A DNA stretch of 64,000 nucleotides from assembly GCF_017163705.1 (NCBI RefSeq), contig NZ_JAFIWB010000002.1, positions 124,001 to 188,000 of the forward strand, written 5' to 3'. Positions within the stretch are counted from its first letter, which is position 1. Each line of letters starts with the position of its first letter. This DNA comes from Xanthomonas bonasiae (GTDB lineage Bacteria; Pseudomonadota; Gammaproteobacteria; Xanthomonadales; Xanthomonadaceae). Made by a program: the position numbers and the translations under genes. Below, piece by piece: positions 19,261 through 28,576 of this stretch. Below the pieces are notes generated by a model. It was not told the DNA's origin. It saw only the letters and a list, made by a program, of their open reading frames with translations, and made no database searches.

Positions 19261-19896
19261 ATGCCGTCCGTCACCCCCGTCAACCTGATCCTGATCGTCC
19301 TCACCGTGCTGGTGTCGTGGGCGGCGTTCAACAACCGCAAGCTGCTCGACCGGCTGATCCTGTGGCCGCCGGCGATCGACCGGCACAAGCAGTACGACCG
19401 GCTGGTGACGCACGGCTTCATCCATGCCGATTTCCCGCATCTGCTGTTCAACATGATCACGCTGTATTTCTTCGGCGGCCCGATCGAACGGTTGATGGAG
19501 CGGTTGACCGGCAGCCTGCTGACCTATCCGCTGTTCTACCTGGCGGCGCTGGTGGTGGCGATCCTGCCCAGTTACCTGAAGAACCAGAAGAACCCGAACT
19601 ACTTCAGCCTGGGCGCGTCCGGCGCGGTCTCGGCGGTGCTGTTCGCCTACATCCTGCTGGCGCCGTGGACCGGGATCTACTTCTTCTTCATCCCGATTCC
19701 GATCCCGGCGATCCTGTACGCGCTGTTCTACGTGGGCTACAGCATCTGGATGGACCGCCGCGGCGGCGACAACATCAACCACAGCGCGCACCTGGCCGGC
19801 GCCGCGTTCGGGGTGATGTTCCTGCTGATCATGGAACCGTCGGTGCTGCAGCACTTCCTCGACCAGCTGGCGCAGCCGCGCTTCGGCCGCGGCTAG
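19261..19896 (+). CDS. rhomboid family intramembrane serine protease
   Basis: The 211-residue protein has six predicted membrane helices. It carries the rhomboid hallmarks HADFPHLLFNMITLYFFGG, the catalytic Ser in SLGASGAVSAVLFAY, and the catalytic His in INHSAHLAGAAFG. Rhomboids cleave single-pass membrane substrates within or near the bilayer. The gene follows the POT transporter by nine bases and likely shares its mRNA. The substrate cannot be told from sequence. Confidence 0.92.
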   Translation: MPSVTPVNLILIVLTVLVSWAAFNNRKLLDRLILWPPAIDRHKQYDRLVTHGFIHADFPHLLFNMITLYFFGGPIERLMERLTGSLLTYPLFYLAALVVAILPSYLKNQKNPNYFSLGASGAVSAVLFAYILLAPWTGIYFFFIPIPIPAILYALFYVGYSIWMDRRGGDNINHSAHLAGAAFGVMFLLIMEPSVLQHFLDQLAQPRFGRG

Positions 19897-20071
19897 CGGC
19901 CGCGCGGATTCGCGAACGCCGGCGGCGATGCCGTCGCTGCAGGTGGGCGCGAGGCGAGGGGACCGCCGAAACGGAAACCGGCCGCCAGCGCGGGGTGCGC
20001 GCTGCGGCCGGTGGCTCGAAACCTCTCCGGCGGTCTGCGGCCCGCGTCGCGGTCCGCGCGTGACGCTCGGC

Positions 20072-20272
20072 TCAGGCGGCCTGCTGGCCGCGCAATTGCA
20101 CGTTGGCGCTGCCGATTGCGGCGTGTTCGTAGGTTTGCTTCAGCCGGTCGTAGACCTCGCTGTTGAGCTGGTCGAATTCCCAGCCCTGGGTGTGGCCGCT
20201 GACCACCAGTTGGTACAGCCCTTCCAGCAACGACGCATCGTGGTCGCCATGGATCTGTTCGTTGTCGCTCAT
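20072..20272 (-). CDS. small conserved hypothetical protein
   Basis: This 66-residue acidic protein has no signal peptide or membrane segment. It is predicted largely helical, with the segment LLEGLYQLVVSGHTQGWEFDQLNSEVYDRLKQTYEHAAI. An in-frame ATG two codons upstream (20278) is an alternative start. It stands alone between a rhomboid gene and a GNAT gene, convergent to the former and divergent from the latter. I do not recognise a function. Coding is supported by amino-acid composition and GC-rich third positions. Confidence 0.65.
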   Translation of the reverse strand: MSDNEQIHGDHDASLLEGLYQLVVSGHTQGWEFDQLNSEVYDRLKQTYEHAAIGSANVQLRGQQAA

Positions 20273-20560
20273 GCGCATCGCCCCTGTTCGATTACACCGT
20301 GATGGATTTCGCAAGTCCCATGCCAGATTTCCACGGTGGTACGCGGTTGGTAGCGGCCGCGCGCGGCAGGACTTTAGGGCGCGTCGCCGATTCCCGAGCC
20401 GGCTGCAGGGGTCGGCGCGCGTCCCTGAGCCGCGTCGTGGTCGGCCGCCGGCCCGGCCCCGGCCGGAAGTGACGCAGCGCGTCGGCTGCGGGTGACGCGG
20501 CGCGGCGTGCGGCTTCACATCGTCGCGGCGCGCGCGCGACCAGACTGTGCATTCCGTCGC

Positions 20561-20860
20561 ATGAGCCAGGCCATGAGCGCAGCGTCCTCCCCACCGATCG
20601 CACACGATCCGCAGCGACAGCGCTTCGCGCTGCAGCTGGACGGCCATGAGGCCGAGTTGGACTATCTGCTGCAGGACGGCCGCCTGATCATCACCCATAC
20701 CGGCGTGCCGACCGCGATCGGCGGCCGCGGCTTGGCGGCACGGCTGGTGAGCGCGGCGCTGGACCATGCGCGGGCGCAGGGATGGAAGGTGGTCCCGGCC
20801 TGTTCGTACGCGGCGGTGTTCGTGCAGCGCCATCCCGAATACGCCGACTTGCTCGGCTGA
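20561..20860 (+). CDS. GNAT-like acetyltransferase of the small YjdJ type
   Basis: This 99-residue protein matches the minimal GNAT family (PF14542 type): an HTGVP segment, the acetyl-CoA-binding loop GGRGLAARLV, and the terminal KVVPACSYAAVFVQRHPEYADL. The family is much shorter than classical GNAT enzymes, and its substrates are mostly unknown. ATG 20573 is a possible alternative start; neither has a strong ribosome-binding site. It is cytosolic and 61 bases upstream of a lipoprotein gene. Confidence 0.85.
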   Translation: MSQAMSAASSPPIAHDPQRQRFALQLDGHEAELDYLLQDGRLIITHTGVPTAIGGRGLAARLVSAALDHARAQGWKVVPACSYAAVFVQRHPEYADLLG

Positions 20861-20921
20861 GTGCGCACGACGCGACGACGGCGCGATAATTCGTCATCAC
20901 ACAGACGCAAGACACAGGGGA

Positions 20922-21782
20922 ATGGACGTGAGGCACAGGGTACAGACGGGGCAGAACATTCCATGGCGGTGGACGGCGCTGGCGTTGGCGGCGACGTTGG
21001 CCGTGGCAGGGTGCAAGCGCGAGGCGGCGGCGCCGGTCGCCGAGCCGGCGCCGGCTCCGGCGCCCGCCGCCGCGGCGGCGCCCGCAGCGCCGGCCCCGAT
21101 GGAACTGAAGGACGTGATCGAGCACAGCCCCAGCTACGTGGTCGGCATCACCTTCCCGCCGGCGCTCAACCGCTATCCGGGCCTGGCCGAGGCGGTCGGC
21201 CGCTACGCGCAGGCCGCGCGCGGCGAACTGATGGAAGCGGTCGGCGGCCTCGGCAACGACCGTCCCAGCGCGCCCTACGAGCTGTCGCTGCAGTTCGAGA
21301 TGCTGCTGGAACGGCCCGAGCTGGTGGCGGTGGCCGCCGACGGCAGCCGCTATACCGGCGGCGCCCATGGCGAGCCGCTGGTGGCGCGCTTCGTATGGCT
21401 GCCGCAGCAGCAGCGCATGCTGACCGCCGAGACGCTGATTCCCGATCCCAAGGGCTGGGCGCAGGTGGCCGGCTATGTCGCCACGCAGCTGCGCCAGGCG
21501 GTGCAGGCGCGGGTGGATGCCGAGCAGTTGCCGCCGGAGGACCACGACGAACAGGTCCGCAGCGCCGACAAGATGATCGCCGAAGGAACCGAGCCGCAAG
21601 CGGAGAACTTCAGTCAGTTCCAGCCCCTGGTCGACGCCGCCGGCAAGATCGTGGCGTTGCGCTTCGTGTTCCCGCCTTACCAGGTGGGACCGTATTCCGA
21701 TGGCACGCAGACGGTGGATGTCCCGGCCAGCGTGCTGCGCGGGTTGGTGGCGCCGGAATACGCGGAGCTGTTCGCGGCATAG
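20922..21782 (+). CDS. DUF3298/RsiV-like lipoprotein
   Basis: The 286-residue protein has an N-terminal basic region, a hydrophobic stretch and a lipobox (LAVAGC, Cys near residue 31), followed by a long Ala/Pro linker. The C-terminal domain carries the YTGGAHGEP motif of the DUF3298/RsiV superfamily, which in Bacillus RsiV binds lysozyme. No sigma-factor partner is adjacent here, so an anti-sigma role is not implied. ATG 20922 follows AGGGGA. The protein should be tethered to the envelope. Confidence 0.82.
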   Translation: MDVRHRVQTGQNIPWRWTALALAATLAVAGCKREAAAPVAEPAPAPAPAAAAAPAAPAPMELKDVIEHSPSYVVGITFPPALNRYPGLAEAVGRYAQAARGELMEAVGGLGNDRPSAPYELSLQFEMLLERPELVAVAADGSRYTGGAHGEPLVARFVWLPQQQRMLTAETLIPDPKGWAQVAGYVATQLRQAVQARVDAEQLPPEDHDEQVRSADKMIAEGTEPQAENFSQFQPLVDAAGKIVALRFVFPPYQVGPYSDGTQTVDVPASVLRGLVAPEYAELFAA

Positions 21783-21785
21783 CGG

Positions 21786-22910
21786 GTGCGGGCGTGGCCG
21801 GGCCGCTGCAGCGCCGTGTCGTCGACCTGCTCGCCAGTGCCGACGTGCGCGTCGGCGGCGCGCGCCCACGACATCGCGGTGCACGACCCGCGTTTCTACG
21901 CGCGGGTGCTGGCGCAAGGGTCGCTGGGCCTGGGCGAAAGCTACATGGACGGCTGGTGGGAGGCGCCGGCGCTGGACCAGACCCTGGCGCGGCTGCTCGA
22001 TGCCCGGCTCGAGCAGCGCGTGCACGGCATCGCCGACCTGGCCTACGCGGTGCGCGCACGCCTGTTCAACCTGCAGCGCGGACGCCGCAGCTACGAGGTC
22101 GGGCGCCGCCACTACGACCTGGGCAACGACCTGTACCGGGCGATGCTCGGCCGCCGCCTGGTCTACAGCTGCGGCTACTGGGCCGCCGCCGACGCTCTGG
22201 ATGCGGCGCAGGAAGCCAAGCTGGACCTGGTCTGCCGCAAGCTGCGGTTGCGCGCGGGCATGCGTGTGCTGGACATCGGCTGCGGCTGGGGCGAGGCGCT
22301 GAAGTTCGCCGCCGAGCGCTACGGCGTGGCCGGCGTCGGCGTCACCGTGTCGCGGGAACAGGCCGATTACGCGCGGCAGCTGTGCCGCGGCCTGCCGATC
22401 GAGATCCGCCTGCAGGACTACCGCGCGCTGGACGAGCGTTTCGACGCGATCTTCTCGATCGGCATGTTCGAGCACGTCGGCGACAAGAACTACCGCAGCT
22501 ACTTCGCACGGGTACGGCAGTGCCTGCATCCGCACGGGCTGTTCCTGCTGCACAGCATCGGCAGCAACGTGTCGCGGCACCGGACCGATCCGTGGATCGC
22601 GCGTTACATCTTTCCCAATTCGATGTTGCCCTCGGCCGCGCAGATCGCCGCGGCGCTGGAAGGCCGCTTCGTGTGCGAGGACTGGCACAACTTCGGCGCC
22701 GACTACGAGCGCACGCTGCAGGCCTGGCGCGACAACGTCGAGGCGGCCTGGCCGGATCTGGATGCGCAGCGCTACGACCTGCGTTTCCGGCGCATGTGGC
22801 GCTTCTATCTGGCCGGGTCGATGGCCACCTTTCGCTGCCGCCGCGCGCAGTTGTGGCAGCTGCTGCTGTCGCCCGAAGGTGTACGGGGAGGATACCGCGC
22901 ACCGCGTTGA
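21786..22910 (+). CDS. cfa: cyclopropane-fatty-acyl-phospholipid synthase, probable N-terminal frameshift
   Basis: The frame shown gives a ~374-residue SAM-dependent enzyme that adds a methylene bridge to unsaturated phospholipid acyl chains. It has the SAM motif VLDIGCGWG, the YSCGYW cysteine region, SIGMFEHVG, and YIFPNSMLPS. The first ~28 residues of this frame do not look like Cfa. The expected N-terminus (QRRVVDLLASADVRVGGARP) is encoded from GTG 21794 in the other frame and joins at about 21866-21872, just before HDIAVHDPRFY. This suggests a +1 or -2 indel, either real or a sequencing error. All catalytic regions lie after the shift. Confidence 0.85.
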   Translation: MRAWPGRCSAVSSTCSPVPTCASAARAHDIAVHDPRFYARVLAQGSLGLGESYMDGWWEAPALDQTLARLLDARLEQRVHGIADLAYAVRARLFNLQRGRRSYEVGRRHYDLGNDLYRAMLGRRLVYSCGYWAAADALDAAQEAKLDLVCRKLRLRAGMRVLDIGCGWGEALKFAAERYGVAGVGVTVSREQADYARQLCRGLPIEIRLQDYRALDERFDAIFSIGMFEHVGDKNYRSYFARVRQCLHPHGLFLLHSIGSNVSRHRTDPWIARYIFPNSMLPSAAQIAAALEGRFVCEDWHNFGADYERTLQAWRDNVEAAWPDLDAQRYDLRFRRMWRFYLAGSMATFRCRRAQLWQLLLSPEGVRGGYRAPR

Positions 22911-22989
22911 GCGAAGGCGGGTGGTTGCTGTCGCACAACAGTCGGTAGCATTGGCGGCCCCGATCCCCGACGTGCGATTCCACCCTCCC

Positions 22990-23487
22990 ATGGGAAGTTT
23001 TGATCAGACCGAGCGGCGCGTAGCCTTCACCTGCGAGCGCTACCCTGCCTTCCCACGCGAACCGGCCGTGCTGGTCAGGCTCGTCAAGCATCTGTACAAG
23101 CGCATCCACGCCAATGCCTGCGGGCTGCTCAAGGCGCACGGCATCAGTCCGCCGGAATACGAGATCCTGATGATGCTGTACGGCACGCCCGGGCAATGCA
23201 TCACCCCGACCGAAGTGGCCGAGGCGGCGAGCGAGAAGCCCGCCAACATCACCCGCCTCACCGACAACCTGTGCGGCAAGGGCCTGCTGCTGCGCTCGGC
23301 CAGCCCCGAGGACCGGCGCAAGATCACCTTGACCCTGCAGCCGGCCGGGATCGCGCTGATCGAACGCATGTTGCCGGCGGTGTGCACGTTCCTGGACGAG
23401 GAGACCGCCGGCCTGGACGAGGCCGAGCAGGTGCAGCTGGAGACGCTGCTCAAGAAGATGCTGGCCGGCATCGACAGCGCCGGCTGA
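22990..23487 (+). CDS. MarR family transcriptional regulator
   Basis: The 165-residue winged-helix regulator shows the MarR core: KAHGISPPEYEILMMLYG, then a recognition helix region TPTEVAEAASEKPANITRLTDNLCGKGLLLRSASPEDRRKI with the conserved wing DRRK. It should bind DNA as a dimer and respond to small aromatic ligands or oxidants; a Cys in the DNA-binding part could be redox active. ATG 22990 is used. It follows the cfa gene by 79 bases. The target is not evident, but an efflux or lipid gene nearby is possible. Confidence 0.88.
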   Translation: MGSFDQTERRVAFTCERYPAFPREPAVLVRLVKHLYKRIHANACGLLKAHGISPPEYEILMMLYGTPGQCITPTEVAEAASEKPANITRLTDNLCGKGLLLRSASPEDRRKITLTLQPAGIALIERMLPAVCTFLDEETAGLDEAEQVQLETLLKKMLAGIDSAG

Positions 23488-23543
23488 CCGCGCCGCGTCC
23501 GCGCGTGCGGACACACGTGGCTGCGGCAAGCGCCGCAAACGAC

Positions 23544-23571
23544 GACGCCGCCCGCGAATGCGGGCGGCGTC
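23544..23571. terminator. bidirectional terminator-like hairpin
   Basis: A perfect 12-bp stem (GACGCCGCCCGC / GCGGGCGGCGTC) with a 4-base loop lies between the convergent ends of the MarR and M3 peptidase genes. No long T-run follows on either strand, so termination efficiency is uncertain. Confidence 0.65.
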
Positions 23572-23602
23572 GGGGTGCGCATGGCGCGGGGGTTCAGTCT
23601 TT

Positions 23603-25804
23603 TCAGTCCTTGCCGGCCGGCGTCTGCGGCATGGCGCCGTCGCCGCCGCCCGGGGTCAGGCCGCGCTTTTCCAGCAACGGTTCGATCTTCGGCGCGTGCC
23701 CGGCGAAGTCCTGGAACAGCTGCATCGCATCGACGCTGCCGCCGCGCGAGAGCAGGGTCTGGCGGAAGCGGTCGCCGTTGGCGCGGCTGAGCCCGCCATG
23801 CTGCTTGAACCACTGCTGGGTGTTGGCGTCGAGCACCTCGGACCAGATATAGGCGTAGTAGCCGGCCGCGTAGCCGCCCATGATGTGGCTGAAATAGGGC
23901 GTGCGGTAGCGCGGCGGCACCGGCGCGTAGGCGATGCCGTCGGCGGCCAGCGCCTTGGCCTCGAAGTCCATTACCCCCGCTGCCGGCGGCACCTGGCCGG
24001 CAGCGAGCTGGTGCCAGCGCTGGTCGAGCATCGCCGCGCCCAGGTATTCGGTGGTGGCGAAGCCCTGGTTGAACTTGGCCGCGGCCACCACCTTGTCCAG
24101 CAAGGCCTGCGGCATCGGCGCGCCGCTCTGGTAGTGCTTGGCGTAGTGCTTGAGGATGGCCGGATCGTCCGCCCACATCTCGTTGACCTGCGACGGGAAC
24201 TCGACGAAATCGCGCGGCACGCTGGTGCCGGAGAAGTACGGGTACTTCACGTTGGAGAACATGCCGTGCAGCGCATGGCCGAACTCGTGGAACGCGGTGG
24301 TGACCTCGTCCCAGGTCAGCAGCGTGGGCTGGCCGGCCGGCGGCTTGGGAATGTTGAGGTGGTTGGCGACCACCGGCTTGTAGCCGGTCAGCGCCGACTG
24401 CGACACGTAGGAATTCATCCACGCGCCGCCGCGCTTGGATTCGCGCGCGTACATGTCGGCGATGAAGATCGCCAGCTGCTGGCCGTCGGCGTCGAACACG
24501 TCGTAGACCAGCAGGTCGTCGCGGTAGGTCGGCAGGTCGGTGCGCTGCTTGAAGGTCAGCCCGTATTCCTGGTTGGCGGCGTAGAACACGCCGTTTTCCA
24601 GCACGTTCTTCAGTTCGAAGTAGGGCTTGAGCTGGGACTCGTCGAAGTCGTACTTGGCCTGGCGCACCTTCTCGGTGTAGTAGGCCCAGTCCCAGGCGGC
24701 GAGGGTGAAGCTCGGCTTGCCGGCCGCCTTCTGTTCCTTGTCGATCATCGCCTGCAGGTCGGCGGCCTCGCGCTTGGCGTTGGCGACCGCGGCCGGGGCC
24801 AGCTTGCCGAGCATCGCGTTGACCGCTTCGGGGGTCTTGGCGGTCTGGTCTTCCAGCGAGTAGGCGGCGTGGTTCGGGTAGCCCAGCAGCTTGGCGCGCT
24901 CGGCGCGCAGGCTCATGATCCGCGACACCAGCGCGGTGTTGTCGTACTTGCCGCCGTGGCTGCCGCGCGACACCGAGGCTTCGTAGATCTTCTGCCGCAG
25001 CGCGCGGTCCTTGAGCTGGGTCAGCGGCGGCTGGCCGGTGGTGTTGAGCAGCGCGATCACGTACTTGCCGTCGAGCTTGCGTGCCTTGGCCGCTTCGGCC
25101 GCCGAGGCGATCTGTTCGTCGGACAGGCCGTCGAGCTGCTTGACGTCGTCCACCACCACCGCGGCGGCATTCACTTCGGCCAGCACGTTCTGGCTGAACT
25201 GGGTGCCGAGCTTGGCCAACTCGGCGTTCATCGCCTTGAGCTTGGTCTTGTCGGCATCGCCGAGCTTGGCGCCGTCGCGCACGAAATCGCTGTAGTACTT
25301 CTCGACCAGGCGCACGCCCTGCGCGTCCAGGCCGAGCTGGTTGCGGGTGTCGTACAGCGCCTGGATGCGCGCGAACAGCTTGGGATTGAGCGAGATCGTG
25401 TCGCGGTGCGCGGCGAACTTGCCCGAGTACTCGGCCTGCAGCTGCTTGCGCGCATCGTTGGTGTCGGCGCCGACCAGGTTGAAGAACACCGTGGTCGCGC
25501 GGTCCAGCACCTGGCCGCTCTTCTCCATCGCCACGATGGTGTTGTCGAAACTCGGCTTGGCCTTCTGGTTGGCGATCGCCTCCACTTCCTTCAGCTGCTG
25601 CGCCATGCCGGCGTCGAAGGCCGGGGCGAAGTCGCTGTCCTTGATCCGGTCGAACTGCGGGTAGTGCAGCGGCAACGGGCTTTCGGCGAAGAACGGATTG
25701 GCCTGCGTGGCCGCTTGCGAAGCGGCGGGCGTGGCGGCGTTGGCGTAGGCAGGCATGGCGAGTCCGAGCGTGGCGGCGAGCGCGAGGGCGAGGCGGGTGG
25801 TCAT
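23603..25804 (-). CDS. dcp: M3 family peptidyl-dipeptidase, secreted
   Basis: The 733-residue metallopeptidase carries the thermolysin-like zinc motif in FHEFGHALHGMFS and the downstream ligand Glu in FVEFPSQVNEMWA. It has an N-terminal signal peptide (MTTRLALALAATLGLAMPAYANA), so it should act in the periplasm, unlike cytosolic oligopeptidase A. Dcp enzymes remove C-terminal dipeptides from oligopeptides. ATG 25804 starts the signal peptide. It is divergent from the amidohydrolase gene. Confidence 0.9.
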   Translation of the reverse strand: MTTRLALALAATLGLAMPAYANAATPAASQAATQANPFFAESPLPLHYPQFDRIKDSDFAPAFDAGMAQQLKEVEAIANQKAKPSFDNTIVAMEKSGQVLDRATTVFFNLVGADTNDARKQLQAEYSGKFAAHRDTISLNPKLFARIQALYDTRNQLGLDAQGVRLVEKYYSDFVRDGAKLGDADKTKLKAMNAELAKLGTQFSQNVLAEVNAAAVVVDDVKQLDGLSDEQIASAAEAAKARKLDGKYVIALLNTTGQPPLTQLKDRALRQKIYEASVSRGSHGGKYDNTALVSRIMSLRAERAKLLGYPNHAAYSLEDQTAKTPEAVNAMLGKLAPAAVANAKREAADLQAMIDKEQKAAGKPSFTLAAWDWAYYTEKVRQAKYDFDESQLKPYFELKNVLENGVFYAANQEYGLTFKQRTDLPTYRDDLLVYDVFDADGQQLAIFIADMYARESKRGGAWMNSYVSQSALTGYKPVVANHLNIPKPPAGQPTLLTWDEVTTAFHEFGHALHGMFSNVKYPYFSGTSVPRDFVEFPSQVNEMWADDPAILKHYAKHYQSGAPMPQALLDKVVAAAKFNQGFATTEYLGAAMLDQRWHQLAAGQVPPAAGVMDFEAKALAADGIAYAPVPPRYRTPYFSHIMGGYAAGYYAYIWSEVLDANTQQWFKQHGGLSRANGDRFRQTLLSRGGSVDAMQLFQDFAGHAPKIEPLLEKRGLTPGGGDGAMPQTPAGKD

Positions 25805-26013
25805 CAAGCGGTATCCAGCGATAAGGTTGGACCATGCAGGCTACCGCAGTGCGGCGCATGCGGCCCGTGACTAAAGCCATGGGGGCTATGGCGCGGCGCA
25901 GCACATGCTGCAAGCGCGCTTGCCTTCGCCGCGGCGGCGGCGTCATATAGCGCCTGACCGATGCAGACCACTGCCATTGCGTGAACACGGCCGACGGCCG
26001 CAGGGAGAAACCG

Positions 26014-28056
26014 ATGAAAGCGATCTTCGGCTTGTGCGTGGCCGCGTGCGCGGCATGGGCGGCGCCGGCGTGGTCGGCGCAGACGCTGCGCTACGTGGTG
26101 CTGGTGGACGGCGGCAAGCAGGCCGGGCAGCAGAGCGTCAGCGTCGGCGACGACGGCATCACCCGGGTGGACTTCGTGTTCAAGGACAACGGCCGCGGCC
26201 CGGAACTGAAGGAGCAGTACACGCTGGCCGCCGACGGCACCTTCAAGACCTACCAGGTACAGGGCACCTCCACCTTCGGCGCGCCGGTGGACGAGCGCTT
26301 CAGCCGCGACGGCGAGCGCGTGCAGTGGAAGTCCACGTCCGACCAGGGCGAGCGGCGCGTGGCCGGCGGCGCGCAGTACTGGCCGCTCGGCGGCACCCCG
26401 GCGGCGACCTCGGCGGCGGTGACCGCGCTGAGCCGCCGCGCCGACGGCAGGCTGCCGCTGATCCCCAGCGGCGCGCTGACCCTGCGCAAGCTGCAGCAGG
26501 CGCAGGTCGGCCAGGGCAACAGCGCGCGCAAGGTGCAACTGGTGGCGCTGACCGGGGTCGGCTTCACCCCCACCTTCGCCTGGCTCACCACCGACACCAC
26601 GCCGCGCCTGTTCGCGTTCATCGCGCCGGGCTGGATGCAGCTGATCGAAACCGGCTACGAAAAGGATGCCGACGCGCTGGAAGCGGCGCAGAAGCAGGCC
26701 GAAGCCACCGCCCTGGTCGAGTTGCAGCAGCGCCTGGCGCATCCCTTGCCCGGTACCACGCTGATCCGCAACGCGCGCGTGTTCGACAGCGAGCACGCCA
26801 CGCTCGGCGCCGCGTCCGACGTGCTGCTGCGCGACGGCAAGATCGTCTCGGTGGTCGCCACCGGCAGCGCGCCGGCGCAGGCGCAGCAGGTGGTCGATGC
26901 GCAGGGGCGGGTGCTGCTGCCCGGCCTGTTCGACATGCATGGGCACGTCGGCCGCTGGGACGGCGGCCTGCACCTGGCCGCCGGCGTCACCACCGTGCGC
27001 GACATGGGCAACGACAACGCCACGCTGCAGCAGGTGATGCAGGAAGAGCGCGCCGGCCAGTTGCTGATGCCGAGCCTGGTCGCCTGCGGCTTCCTGGAGG
27101 GCGAGAGCCCGATGGCGGCGCGCAACGGCTTCGTGGTCAGCACCCAGGCACAGGCCAACGAGGCGGTCGACTGGTATGCGGCGCACGGCTACGTCGGCAT
27201 CAAGATCTACAACTCGTTCCCGCAGGCGCTGGTGCGCGACACCGCCGCCTACGCGCACGCCAAGGGCCTGCGCGTGAGCGGGCACATTCCGGTGCACATG
27301 CTCGCGCACGAGGCGGTGGAGCAGGGCTACGACGAGATCCAGCACATCAACCAGGTGCTGCTGAACTTCTACGCCACCCACGACACCGATACGCGCACGC
27401 TGGAGCGTTTCTACCTGCCGGCCAAGCGCACCGCCGACCTGGATTTCGACTCGGCGCCGGTGCAGGCCTTCGTGCAGGAACTGGCCAGGCGGCAGATCGT
27501 CATCGATTCGACCGTGGCCACCTTCGACTTCATCCGCCAGCGCCCGGGCGACCTGTCGCAGGCCTATGCCGCGGTCGCCGGACACCTGCCGCCGGACGTG
27601 CAGCGCGGGCTGCGCAGCGCCGAGTTCGACATTCCCGACGACGCCACCGCGGCGCTGTACGAGCGTTCCTACGAGAAGATGGTGGCCTTCGTCGGGCGCC
27701 TGTACCGCGCCGGCGTGCCGCTGGTGGCCGGCACCGACGCCACCCCGGGCTTCACCCTGCAGCGCGAGATCGAACTGTACGTGCAGGCCGGGCTGACCCC
27801 GGCGCAGGCGCTGCAGGTGGCGACCTGGAACGGCGCCAAGTACTCGCGCACGCTCGACAGCCGCGGCTCGATCGCGCCGGGCAAGCGCGCCGACCTGATC
27901 CTGGTCGATGGCGACCCGACCCGCGACATCGCCGACCTGCGCAAGGTCGCGCTGGTGGTGAAGCAGGGCACGGCGTATTACCCCAGCGAGGTCTACGCGG
28001 CGCTGGGCATCGAACCGTTCGCCGCGCCGGCGCGCATCGCCACCGTCGAGGATTGA
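26014..28056 (+). CDS. secreted amidohydrolase with an extra N-terminal domain
   Basis: The 680-residue protein has a signal peptide (MKAIFGLCVAACAAWAAPAWSA) and a ~220-residue N-terminal beta-rich region of unknown role. The amidohydrolase-superfamily metallo-barrel follows (~245-670). Metal-site residues are visible: LPGLFDMHGHV (HxH), the Lys in VGIKIYNS likely carbamylated, His in SGHIPVH and EIQHINQ, and the Asp in VAGTDATPG. The C-terminus has the typical GSIAPGKRADLILVDGDP strand. The likely class is a periplasmic imidazolonepropionase- or prolidase-like hydrolase; the substrate is unknown. A GGGAGA ribosome-binding site precedes ATG 26014. The glutathione peroxidase gene follows by four bases. 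Confidence 0.88.
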   Translation: MKAIFGLCVAACAAWAAPAWSAQTLRYVVLVDGGKQAGQQSVSVGDDGITRVDFVFKDNGRGPELKEQYTLAADGTFKTYQVQGTSTFGAPVDERFSRDGERVQWKSTSDQGERRVAGGAQYWPLGGTPAATSAAVTALSRRADGRLPLIPSGALTLRKLQQAQVGQGNSARKVQLVALTGVGFTPTFAWLTTDTTPRLFAFIAPGWMQLIETGYEKDADALEAAQKQAEATALVELQQRLAHPLPGTTLIRNARVFDSEHATLGAASDVLLRDGKIVSVVATGSAPAQAQQVVDAQGRVLLPGLFDMHGHVGRWDGGLHLAAGVTTVRDMGNDNATLQQVMQEERAGQLLMPSLVACGFLEGESPMAARNGFVVSTQAQANEAVDWYAAHGYVGIKIYNSFPQALVRDTAAYAHAKGLRVSGHIPVHMLAHEAVEQGYDEIQHINQVLLNFYATHDTDTRTLERFYLPAKRTADLDFDSAPVQAFVQELARRQIVIDSTVATFDFIRQRPGDLSQAYAAVAGHLPPDVQRGLRSAEFDIPDDATAALYERSYEKMVAFVGRLYRAGVPLVAGTDATPGFTLQREIELYVQAGLTPAQALQVATWNGAKYSRTLDSRGSIAPGKRADLILVDGDPTRDIADLRKVALVVKQGTAYYPSEVYAALGIEPFAAPARIATVED

Positions 28057-28060
28057 GCGC

Positions 28061-28552
28061 ATGGACACGCCGACCACCGCCTACGCCTTCACCGCCGACG
28101 ACCTCGATGGCCGTCCGCAGCCGCTCGCCGACTACACCGGCAAGGTGCTGTTGATCGTCAATGTCGCTTCCAAGTGCGGCTTCACCCCGCAATACGCCGG
28201 GCTGCAGGCGCTGTGGCAGCGATACCGCGAACGCGGGCTGGTGGTGCTGGGGTTTCCCTGCGACCAGTTCGGCCACCAGGAGCCCGGCACCGCGGAGGAA
28301 ATCAAACAGTTCTGCGCGCTGACCTACGACGTCGATTTCCCGATGTTCGCCAAGGTGCAGGTCAACGGCGACGCCGCGCATCCGCTGTGGCAGTGGCTCA
28401 AGCAGCAGAAGTCGGGGCTGCTCGGCATCGCCGCGATCAAGTGGAATTTCAGCAAGTTCCTGGTCGGCCGCGACGGCCGGGTGCTGGCGCGCTATGCGCC
28501 GACCGACAAGCCGGAAGCGCTGGCGGCGGAGATCGAGCGCGCGCTGGGGTGA
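28061..28552 (+). CDS. glutathione peroxidase family thiol peroxidase
   Basis: The 163-residue protein reduces hydroperoxides. It has the peroxidatic Cys in NVASKCGFTPQY, the Gln in GFPCDQFGHQEPG, and the Trp-Asn pair in KWNFSKFLVGRDG, which complete the catalytic tetrad. The FPC Cys may be the resolving residue, as in thioredoxin-dependent relatives. No signal peptide is present, so it is cytosolic. It begins four bases after the amidohydrolase stop, so the two are probably one operon. Confidence 0.95.
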   Translation: MDTPTTAYAFTADDLDGRPQPLADYTGKVLLIVNVASKCGFTPQYAGLQALWQRYRERGLVVLGFPCDQFGHQEPGTAEEIKQFCALTYDVDFPMFAKVQVNGDAAHPLWQWLKQQKSGLLGIAAIKWNFSKFLVGRDGRVLARYAPTDKPEALAAEIERALG

Positions 28553-28576
28553 GCGGAAGCGATGTGGCCCGCTTTT

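Noticed and set aside
20922-21782. Anti-sigma factor RsiV proper
   Set aside because: It has a lipobox and a DUF3298 domain but no cytoplasmic anti-sigma segment or adjacent sigma gene.
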